Below the pieces are notes generated by a model that saw only the letters and a program-made list of their open reading frames with translations, searched no databases and was not told the origin of the DNA. Position numbers and translations under genes: made by a program. A DNA stretch of 17,500 bases from Pigoraptor vietnamica (taxonomy: Eukaryota; Opisthokonta; Filasterea): the NCBI GenBank assembly GCA_943704525.1, contig CALSCQ010000124.1, positions 1 to 17,500 of the forward strand. The letters run 5' to 3'. Positions 8,275-15,391 of this stretch are shown piece by piece. Each line of letters starts with the position of its first letter. Position 1 is the stretch's first letter.

Positions 8275-9584
8275 TCAGCGTCGCCCGGGCCACTCCAGAG
8301 AGCCACCGAGTGGGTCGTATGAGGCGAACGAATCGTCCGAGTCCGAACTCGAGCTCGACGACCCGGAGTCGGAGTCTCCCTCCGAGAACCCGAGCGAAAC
8401 GACCGACAGCGCAGTGTCGTCCGCATCGGCCTTCACGTGAAGGGACGCCTTTCTTCCCGGCCTGCGGGGACACACCGAGTCGTCGCCGAACACGTGCGCC
8501 GAGATCTCCAGAATCCTCAGGATGCCAAGGCCGTCAGTCCATTCGCACGCACGGCACGCGCGGCGAAGCAACTCGCGATACTCGGCAACCTTCGAATCCT
8601 CGTCGACGGGGTACTGTCGCACCAGCATCGCGGGGATCGACGACGCAGGTTGTCCGTCGCACATCGCCCGCAGCGATTTCGTCAAAATCCGTTCCCCTCG
8701 CTTGCACATGTACTCCCACGCACCGTCCGCCGCTTCCGGAGGCAGAGCGGCGCCTGCCTCGCTGACAAGCCGCGCGGCGACCTCTTCGTCCAACATCGCA
8801 CCCGCAGTGTGCCGTTCGATCGCGGCAATGGCAGCGAGGACGTCTTCCTCGGGGTTGCTCTTCGTGACCTTCAGCCACGCGGAGCGGTTCACGAGCAGCG
8901 CAGGGGCCTTGTCGCCGGCGTAGAGCGTGCGCGTGAGTGCGTCGAACACCCGCGTGTGTTCCGCGAACACGCCGAGTCGCAGGTAGAAGAACTCTGCGAA
9001 GCGCATGTTGCCTTCGAAGCCATATCTCCGCTCCATGTTAGCGAAAGCGGCCACAAGGTCGCAGTAGCCCACGACCCCATGCAGAACGAGCCGATTGGCG
9101 ACGGTGGTCCATGGCTCGTCTTGTTCGTCCGCCGGCGGTGGAATGCGCACGAACTCGAAAGAGATCCCGCGCACCCGATGAGACACTGGCGTCGGGATTC
9201 TCAAACAGTTCGTGAAAAAGACGTTCCGGTGCCGTCGCTGATCGTTCGCCACTAGCAGGTCTTCGGCAAACGACCTGCGGCACCCGATTTCTCGCTCGTT
9301 AAGGATGACGATCGCCTGGTCCACGTGTGCCCTTGGAGTACGAAGTTGATGTCGAAGACAAAGTCGCCATCGTCGGTGCGCTGCGGACGCCCGAGACAGA
9401 TGCGGTGGACGGGGCTGTTGTGGTCGCCAGAGTCAATAAAGATGACCTCCAGTTTGAGCCCCCGCCGAAAGTGGCGTCTGAGGATGCCCTCGACGCAGCG
9501 GAAGAACCGACCGCACACGTGACGAAACGCGATTAAGTGGCGTAGTCCGTCGTCGCGAGCCACAGCGTACGCAATGAGTGCCAA
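8275..9584 (-). pseudogene. F-box family copy 4, missing start and half of the F-box, frameshifted
   Basis: The 3' part is one open frame (8275-9324) with all family landmarks: ISFEFVRIPPPADEQDEPW, YCDLVAAFANMERRY, FYLRLGVFAEHTRVFDALTR, SLRAMCDGQPASSIPAML. Upstream the match continues in another frame (LIAYAVARDDGLRHLIAFRHVCGRFF ... FVFDINFVLQGHT), so one base was lost (or two gained) near 9315-9325. The family match stops abruptly at about 9584, inside what should be PDEILELIAY. The basic N-terminus, the usual ATG and the first F-box helix are gone, and the promoter module at 9621-9654 now sits only about 40 bp away. The C-terminus also ends early (GRR, stop 8275-8277). Beyond it, GDSNAADDVIW can still be read up to a GTGAGT near 8190, matching the end of copy 6. 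A spliced 127-residue product is conceivable but unsupported. Confidence 0.82.
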
Positions 9585-9620
9585 CGGAGATGTGTTGATA
9601 GCAAAACCATTGACGCAAGT

Positions 9621-9654
9621 GGCGCGAAAAATCACGTGACGATTTCCCGCCCGA
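9621..9654 (-). promoter_or_regulatory. Promoter module stranded upstream of broken copy 4
   Basis: On the + strand, GGCGCGAAAA (9621-9630), ATCACGTGAC (9631-9640, CACGTG at 9633-9638) and TTTCCCGCCCGA (9643-9654) lie in the same order as at copy 3, with slightly tighter spacing. The module survives although the start codon below it was deleted. Confidence 0.6.
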
Positions 9655-9837
9655 TTTCGGCAGCCTGAGAGTGCCGAACCCTAAAAACAGTGCTCGCGGA
9701 AAGCACAAACAAAATGGGACACTTTTTGTCGTCGTGGCGTTTGAGTGCGAACAGACTGAGTGCCGCACTCTTCACCAACGGCCGGCGACGCATGCTAAAA
9801 AAAAGCTTCTTCGCGCTCAACGTTTCGTGCTCAGCAG

Positions 9838-10262
9838 TTTACATGTGCGTACACTTCACACACACGGCACCGATCCAGTTCACAGTTGCGCCGGAGTAAC
9901 GGCTGGAGAGCCTCAGACAACAGCCTTCCTTCAGAGACTGAACTGGCACGGCCAAAACGAGAGCCACATCGGCAGCGAGGCCCGAAGAGGCAGCCGGCCG
10001 ACGCAAAAGCGACTGAGCTCAGCTTCTGTTGTGACCTTCAGTCGACTGGTGCCGCGTCCCCGGCACAGCACATTCCAGGGAAGGTGCTCACAATACAATC
10101 GCACACGCAGCAGGGACACGCGCGCCCGCACACATCGCTACACGCATAGCACGCCCGCACACACCCACGCCCACCGACGCCGGCACGCCCACACATACAC
10201 AACGCAGCAGCGTTGCTCCAAAATGCCACGCCGGGCCACCTGCTAAACCGTGGAAGACTGCT
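9838..10262. repeat. Intergenic duplicated unit, copy b (between F-box copies 4 and 5)
   Basis: Counterpart of 7825-8190, with the same ordered landmarks: GTTTAC...ACTTCACACACA, GTGCTCACAATACAATCGCACAC, a longer CA-rich tract, GCTCCAAAATGCC, and GTGGAAGACTGCTCACGCCAAATC. The CA-rich part is longer here, consistent with simple-repeat slippage after the duplication. Confidence 0.75.
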
Positions 10263-10328
10263 CACGCCAAATCCCGTCAGGGTCACCTCCGGTCGTATCC
10301 GACGACTGGTCAGTCAGTGACACCCACC

Positions 10329-11951
10329 TCAGTTTGAACTCGCTTCCAAGCTCGTGTCCAAGCTCGTGTCCAAGCTCGTGTCCAGGCTCATGTCCAGGCT
10401 CGTGTCCAAGCTCGTGTCCAGGCTCGTGTCCAAGCTCGTGTCCAAGCTCGTGTCCAGGCTCGTGTCCAGGCTCGTGTCCAAGCTCGTGTCCAAGCTCGTG
10501 TCCAAGCTCGTGTCCAGGCCCGCGTCCGAACTCGAGCTCGACGAGTCGGTGATGTCGATGCAGTCCGTGTACCCCTCCGACACGTCCGGCGCCAGCGCAA
10601 TGTCGTCCGCATCGGCCATCACGTGACCGCGCACCATCGTTCGCCCTGCGAAGTCTTGCGGTCGCACGGAGTCGTCGCCGAGCACGTGCGCCGACATCGC
10701 CAGAATCTTGTGAACGCCAAGATACACAGTGCCAGTCCATTCGCACGCACGGCACGCGCGGCGAAGCATCTCGCGATACTCGGCGACCTTCGTATCCTCG
10801 TCGACGGCGTACTGTCGCGCCAGCAGCGCGGGGATCGACGACGCAGGCTGTCCATTGCACATCGCCCGAAGCGATGTAGTCAAAATCAGACCCACGCGCT
10901 GGCGCATGTAGTCCCACGCACCGTCCGTAGCGGTGTCATACAGCGAGGAAGACAGCGAGGAAGACAACTCCTCGCTGGCAAGCCGCTCGGCGACCTGTTC
11001 GTCCAACATCGCGCCGACAGTGTGCCGTTCGATCGCGGCAATGGCGGCGAGGACGTCCTCCTCAGGGTTGCCCTTCGCGACCTTCAGCCACGCCGAGCGG
11101 TTTACGAGCAACGCCTGCCGGCCCTTCTTGTCGCGGTACAGCGTGCGCGTGAGGGCGTCGAACACGCGCGTGTGCTCCGCGAACACGCCGAGCCGCAGGA
11201 AGAAGAACTCCGCAAAACGCATGTAACTCCTAAAGCCATGCCTCCGCTGCAGGTTGACAAAAGCGGCCACGAGGTCGCAGTAGCCCTCAACCCCATGCAG
11301 AACGAGCCGCTTGGCGACGGTGGTCCATGGCTCGTCTTGTTCGTCCGCCGGCGGTGGAATGCGTTCAAACTCGAAAGAGATCCGGCGCCGCTGATAAGTC
11401 GCTGGCCGCTGGACGCTCGAATCGTTAAAATTAAACGTGTTTCGGTGCCGCTGCAGATCGGTCGCCACGAGCAGCGCTCTTGGGGCAAACGACCTCCAGC
11501 ACCCGAGCTCTCGCTCGTCAAGGACGACGTGCGCCTGCCAACCGTCCCACTGCATAGCAAACTCAATGTCAAACACAAAGTCGCCATCCTCGGTGCGCCG
11601 TGGACGACCGAGAGAGCGGTGGATGGGGTTATTGCTGGCGTTGGGCCCGCAGTCAATAAAGATGATCTCCAGTTTGAGCCCCCGCCGAAAGTGGCGTCTG
11701 AGGATGCCCTCGACGCAGCGGAAGAACCGACCGCACACGTGACGAAACGCTATGAGGTGGCGCAGTCCGTCGTCGCGACAGACGTCGTACGCAATGAGCT
11801 CCAATATCTCGTCGGGCACGCGGTCGAAGGGAGAGTGCTTGGGTGCCGCGTCCTTCCGCGGCCTTGCGTTACTCCTAAGGGCAGCGAAAGACTGAGCGCG
11901 GCCCTCGCCGGATTTCGAAAGCCCGTGCTTCGCGGACGCCCTCGTCAGCAT
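10329..11951 (-). CDS. F-box protein, tandem family copy 5, with SLDT-repeat tail (540 aa)
   Basis: Likely a ubiquitin-ligase adaptor of the local family. The ATG at 11949-11951 gives MLTRASAKHGLSKS, parallel to copies 3 and 6; the open frame runs further upstream to 12239, but through an A-tract and the promoter. The F-box is at about 41-85 (PFDRVPDEILELIAYDV, FRHVCGRFFRCVEG). Middle-domain landmarks are RRRISFEFERIPPPADEQ, YCDLVAAFVNLQRRHGF, FFLRLGVFAEHTRVFDALTR and SLRAMCNGQPASSIPALLARQY. The usual acidic tail is cut short: after DSSSSSSDAG the protein becomes about 14 SLDT repeats from a 12-bp minisatellite and ends EASSN. Past the stop, in another frame, lies TGGDPDGIWR, resembling the family's older C-terminus. 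This suggests that repeat growth or a nearby indel changed the reading frame of the end. A small 12-bp tandem duplication at about 10941-10964 adds SSSL. Confidence 0.86.
   Translation of the reverse strand: MLTRASAKHGLSKSGEGRAQSFAALRSNARPRKDAAPKHSPFDRVPDEILELIAYDVCRDDGLRHLIAFRHVCGRFFRCVEGILRRHFRRGLKLEIIFIDCGPNASNNPIHRSLGRPRRTEDGDFVFDIEFAMQWDGWQAHVVLDERELGCWRSFAPRALLVATDLQRHRNTFNFNDSSVQRPATYQRRRISFEFERIPPPADEQDEPWTTVAKRLVLHGVEGYCDLVAAFVNLQRRHGFRSYMRFAEFFFLRLGVFAEHTRVFDALTRTLYRDKKGRQALLVNRSAWLKVAKGNPEEDVLAAIAAIERHTVGAMLDEQVAERLASEELSSSLSSSLYDTATDGAWDYMRQRVGLILTTSLRAMCNGQPASSIPALLARQYAVDEDTKVAEYREMLRRACRACEWTGTVYLGVHKILAMSAHVLGDDSVRPQDFAGRTMVRGHVMADADDIALAPDVSEGYTDCIDITDSSSSSSDAGLDTSLDTSLDTSLDTSLDTSLDTSLDTSLDTSLDTSLDTSLDMSLDTSLDTSLDTSLEASSN
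10351..10518 (-). repeat. 12-bp minisatellite, 14 units, inside F-box copy 5
   Basis: The + strand unit is CTCGTGTCCAAG or CTCGTGTCCAGG, repeated 14 times without interruption; unit 4 reads CTCATG. Degenerate units flank it on both sides. Because 12 is a multiple of three, the array keeps the reading frame of the - strand gene, giving SLDT repeats, and also leaves the other - frame open as GHEL/GHEP repeats. Units differ mainly by A/G at one position, in an irregular order. Confidence 0.95.
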
Positions 11952-12030
11952 GGCTGCGTTGTTACTATTCGAAAAAAAAAGACGAGAGAAGAGAGACCCC
12001 CGTTTGTTACCGTTACGAACTGTGCCCCCG

Positions 12031-12058
12031 AAAACAAAAAAACAGAAAAAAAAAAAAA
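12031..12058. repeat. A-rich tract above F-box copy 5
   Basis: An A-rich run (AAAACAAAAAAACAG followed by 13 A, then CAGG) sits about 80-107 bp above the start of copy 5, just before its E-box. A similar run, GAAAACAAA... with 13 A and CAGG, lies at 3549-3570, about 1 kb above broken copy 1. Confidence 0.7.
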
Positions 12059-12065
12059 CAGGGCC

Positions 12066-12078
12066 GATCACGTGACGA
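12066..12078 (-). promoter_or_regulatory. TCACGTGA element upstream of F-box copy 5
   Basis: GATCACGTGACGA at 12066-12078 (CACGTG 12069-12074) is identical over 13 bases to the element at copy 3 and lies about 118 bp above the start codon. The E2F-like partners seen at copies 3 and 4 are not visible here; an A-rich tract takes their place on the gene side. Confidence 0.6.
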
Positions 12079-12387
12079 CGGCAGACGGTTGTTCGCCAGT
12101 AAAAGGCACATTTACTGGAAACAAGACCGAGCGCTCTTCCAACGAACACTCTAAGAGCGGATTCCTCGTGAAACCGCCCTCTCGACCGCGGTACTGTCGC
12201 CGTCATCTTCGTGGCAACCCGGCATACTTTGCGGGGCATCTCGGCCGGCGAATTGAATAGCCCATTGCCAGTGTTACACGTAGTCTGCAGATGCAGTGCC
12301 GCCGGGCATTCTCATTAGACGAAGGCGCACAGAACGGCAAAGCACACAGAGTGCGGCACAACACACACGTTCGAGAAATAGACATTA

Positions 12388-13935
12388 TCAATGAGCCGTG
12401 GGGAACTCACGCCGACGCAAAACGTCGTCGCCATCGTCAGCGTCAGAGTCTGAGTTCCACAATACGCCCGCGCCAGAGTAGAACATGTGGCTGTAGTCGT
12501 ACGACGAGCCCGTCCCGTCGGACTCGTCAGAATAGCCGCGCGATTCGTCGTCGTCGTCGTCGTTGTCTGAGAACGCCCCCTGCTCCCAGTGCCCACACGA
12601 TGCTCGTGAGAGCGCGCAGTCGTCGGGATCGGCACTCACAAACTCAAAAGCCTTCAAACCATACAGGAACTCCTCTGGATACACCGAGTCGTCACCGTAC
12701 ATGTGCGCGGACATTGCCAGCGCCGTTTCGAGATCAATGTCACTGACACTCCATCGTGTCCAGATGAGCGCGCGGCGAAGAAGCGCACGATACTCGGCGA
12801 CCTTCGTCTCGTGGTCAATGGGGTACTGCCGCGCGAGCATCGCGGGGATTGACGACGCAGGCTGTCCGTCGCACATCGCCCGGAGAGATTTCGTCGGAAT
12901 CAGCTGCACTCGCACGCGCATGTACTCCCTCGCACCGTCCGCCGCTTCCGGAGACAGAGCGGCGCCTGCCTCGCTGGCAAGCCGCGCGGCGACCTGCTCG
13001 TCCAACATTGCGCCCCCAGTGTGCCGTTCGATCGCGGCAATGGCAGCCAGGACGTCTTCCTCGGGGTTGCTCTTCGTGACCTTCCACCATGCGGAGCGGT
13101 TCACGAGCAGCGCAGGGGCCTTGTCGCCGGCGTAGAGCGTGCGCGTGAGTGCGTCGAACACGCGCGTGTGCTCCGCGAACACGCCGAGTCGCAGGTAGAA
13201 GAGCTCTGCGAAGCGCATGTTGCCTCCGAACCCGAGCTTCTTTTCCATAATGGAAAAGGCAGCGACGAGGTCGCAGTAGCCCTCGGCGCCCCGCAGAACG
13301 AGCCGCTTGGCGACGTCGCACGGCGCTTGCTCCTCTTCCCGCCGATCTCTCGGTCGCTCCCAATCAAGCGAGATTCGACGCCGTTGCGAGCAGTTCGAGT
13401 CCACATCGAGCGGTGCCGCAAAGACGTTTCGGTGGAAACCCGCCAAAATGGTCTCGTGGCCTTCCGTTGGAAACGATCTCTCCAGGCCGACCTCTCGCTC
13501 GGCAAGGACAACATTCGCGCGCGAGTATTGCTTCACTGGAATGTCCATGTCGAACACGAAATCGCCGTCCGCGGTGCGCCGAGGAAGGCCGAGATAGTGG
13601 CGCTCCGTGGGTATGTCGTCCTTCAGCACATCGATGGTGAGGACGATGACCTCCAGTTTGAGCCCCCGCCGAAAGTGGCGTCTGAGGATGCCCTCGACGC
13701 AGCGGAAAAACCGACCGCACACGTGACGAAACGCGATGAGGTCGCGGAATCCGTCTCCGCGAGCCACAGCGTACGCAATTAGCTCCAAAATCTCGTGCGG
13801 CAGTTGGTCAAACGGAGAGAGCTTCGTCTTGGCGTTGCGCCTCCCCGCATTCTTCTTGGCCGCAGCGACAGACTGAGCGCAGTCCTCGCCGCGCTTCGAA
13901 GTGCCAGAGCCCTTCGCGGCCGCCCTCGTCAGCAT
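12388..13935 (-). CDS. F-box protein, tandem family copy 6 (515 aa)
   Basis: Likely a ubiquitin-ligase adaptor of the local family. The ATG at 13933-13935 gives MLTRAAAKGSG, in line with copies 3 and 5. The N-terminus is basic (RRNAKTK at about 32-38) and the F-box is at about 41-85 (PFDQLPHEILELIAYAV, FRHVCGRFFRCVEG). Middle-domain landmarks are RRRISLDWERP, YCDLVAAFSIMEKKLGF, FYLRLGVFAEHTRVFDALTR, NPEEDVLAAIAAIERH and SLRAMCDGQPASSIPAML. The Asp/Ser-rich tail includes DNDDDDDES and SDSDADDGDDVLRR. The frame ends at 12388-12390 after REFPTAH. An alternative end is possible: a GTGAGT donor (12405-12410) and a CTGCAG acceptor (12285-12290) bound a 126-nt GT-AG intron, and splicing would replace the last residues with HYV and a stop. 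That size fits the other introns here. Both ends leave the domains intact. Confidence 0.88.
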   Translation of the reverse strand: MLTRAAAKGSGTSKRGEDCAQSVAAAKKNAGRRNAKTKLSPFDQLPHEILELIAYAVARGDGFRDLIAFRHVCGRFFRCVEGILRRHFRRGLKLEVIVLTIDVLKDDIPTERHYLGLPRRTADGDFVFDMDIPVKQYSRANVVLAEREVGLERSFPTEGHETILAGFHRNVFAAPLDVDSNCSQRRRISLDWERPRDRREEEQAPCDVAKRLVLRGAEGYCDLVAAFSIMEKKLGFGGNMRFAELFYLRLGVFAEHTRVFDALTRTLYAGDKAPALLVNRSAWWKVTKSNPEEDVLAAIAAIERHTGGAMLDEQVAARLASEAGAALSPEAADGAREYMRVRVQLIPTKSLRAMCDGQPASSIPAMLARQYPIDHETKVAEYRALLRRALIWTRWSVSDIDLETALAMSAHMYGDDSVYPEEFLYGLKAFEFVSADPDDCALSRASCGHWEQGAFSDNDDDDDESRGYSDESDGTGSSYDYSHMFYSGAGVLWNSDSDADDGDDVLRRREFPTAH

Positions 13936-14008
13936 GCCTGGTGTACATTCGTCTCCGGCTGGTGCCTGACGAATGCTCACTTTTCATGCCGTGGTGACTG
14001 GCTCTTTT

Positions 14009-14029
14009 GGCGCGAAAGGTCACGTGACA
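14009..14029 (-). promoter_or_regulatory. Promoter module upstream of F-box copy 6
   Basis: GGCGCGAAA (14009-14017) is followed by GGTCACGTGACA (CACGTG at 14021-14026), about 86-91 bp above the start codon. Spacing between the two elements is the same as at copy 4. The third, CCCGCCCGA-like element is not present; a looser GCCGCGCCCC lies near 14055. Confidence 0.6.
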
Positions 14030-15391
14030 TCGCAGCTTTGTCTTGAGTGCCCTGCCGCGCCCCCATAGAGAATCAACGCGCCCCCAAAACTCATGGTAAC
14101 TTTGTACTTGCTTGATAGTGCGTGCGTGCACGCGTTGCGTACGTGTTAAATGTTTGGGGCATGATACAGTGTCGGGCGACTGAGGCCGATTCTGTCGTAC
14201 AAGTGACTTGGGTGGCCCCTCTAAACAAGCCGAATCTTTTCATTCTGCCACAATTTCCCTGATCACAAGCAACTCTTTGCAGCCCTCAGAGTCTTGCTTG
14301 AGGCACAACGGACACGCTCAGTTATGGCACAGGTGAAAAGTGTAGACGTGGCGATGGGGATAGGGGCGGAGGGCAAGTGGAGCATCCGAGTGATGTCACT
14401 CCACACGTGAAAATGGCACCGATAAACTGCTACACGATGAATTTCGCACTCACGTTCTAAATGGATATCCAATAATCAGCTTATAGTAACTGAAATACAA
14501 ACTTTAGAGTTAAATTTTATTTGTTCTAAAGGTTACCGACGGATCGGAAAACAAATTCCCCAAAATAATAAATAATTCCACGATACATCGCCTATAGAAA
14601 AATAAATTTTGTGCGCTGAAATCGGAATATTTCCTGCGCCCAAAAGTGAAAATTTTCCACCCAGTGGGAGCGCTTGCCGCCACCGGCGCCCACCAATCGG
14701 AGACGTTTCACGTGTTTCGCCAACACGTTTTTTTTTTTGCAGCCACACACACACACACACACACGCCCTCGATACTCTTTCCCTCTGTGTTGTGGACGGC
14801 ATACGATCGACGGGAGGGGTGGCGTGACCCCGGCGTGTCTGCGAAGTCCCCTATTGTGCGCAGCACAGATTGCTCTGCGCACGCGTTGTATGTGTCCATG
14901 CACGCAGCGCGTGTGTCTCCGCGGGAAATCTCCTGTACGCAGCACACCGAATCGGGATGCGGATGAACAGCCAAATCGTATGACGGAGATCATCGGAACG
15001 CCTCAAAACAAGGGCGAACTTACGACACGTGAACTGCGCAAAGACAGCACCTTCCACGGAGCATTCGCTTGTCCACATCCCCCACGCGCGCGGACTCAGA
15101 GAGCCATCCGGTGACCATCGAACGGCCAAGTGGAACGGTATGTGCCGGTGCGTTTGTTATGCGTTGTGTGCGAGTGCGTGCAAGTCACAGTTGAATCGGG
15201 TCAACAGCTCATATGAAGCTGAGTGTGCTTACTTGCGGTTGGCCCCTCGGCAGTGCTTTCCTTCAGAGTGTCGCTTGGCGGATTCCCACGACAAACACGA
15301 GAAGTGTGTTAGTCGACCGCCTTCACAACCCCCGCCTTCCACCACCTTCCGCCTTCCGCCTTCCGCCTTCCTTGCGCCGTCGTACGACAAG
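14030..15391. other. Upstream region of the bHLH gene: E-boxes, CCAAT, AT-rich island, CA repeat
   Basis: No protein-coding gene is supported in this 1.36 kb between divergent genes. CACGTG occurs at 14404-14409, 14709-14714 and 15026-15031. A CCAAT box sits at about 14692-14696, just before the second E-box (TTTCACGTGTTTC). About 14450-14640 is strikingly AT-rich for this window. A run of 11 T followed by GCAG at about 14728-14742 resembles a 3' splice site, so a 5' UTR intron is possible. Immediately above the bHLH start, CCTTCCG/CTTCCGC units repeat three times at about 15346-15370, a pyrimidine-rich 5' UTR or initiator. The open frame continues upstream of the chosen ATG but is low in information. 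Confidence 0.5.
14744..14764. repeat. (CA)n microsatellite
   Basis: Uninterrupted CA dinucleotides run over 21 bases, directly after the T11-GCAG motif. Shorter runs occur at about 16711-16725 (CA) and 16867-16880 (GT). Confidence 0.9.

Noticed and set aside
10623-12260. 545-codon + strand open frame through F-box copy 5
   Set aside because: Same reason: it mirrors a conserved - strand gene, and its similarity to the other antisense frames only reflects the paralogy of the sense genes.
4908-13725. CACGTG inside the coding part of each F-box (codons of RHVCG)
   Set aside because: The site arises from the conserved residues and is present in every copy by descent. I did not count it as regulatory, although intragenic binding cannot be excluded.
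1359-13935. Idea that the F-box cluster is an inserted large DNA virus segment
   Set aside because: Intronless F-box families occur in such viruses, but no viral hallmark gene is present, spacers are wide, and flanks and composition look like host DNA. Kept only as a search suggestion.
15029-15391. N-terminal extension of the bHLH protein from the upstream ATG
   Set aside because: The sequence is low in information (Cys/Pro/Ser-rich) and includes a pyrimidine repeat. The ATG at 15392 has the better context and begins an acidic segment typical of activators.
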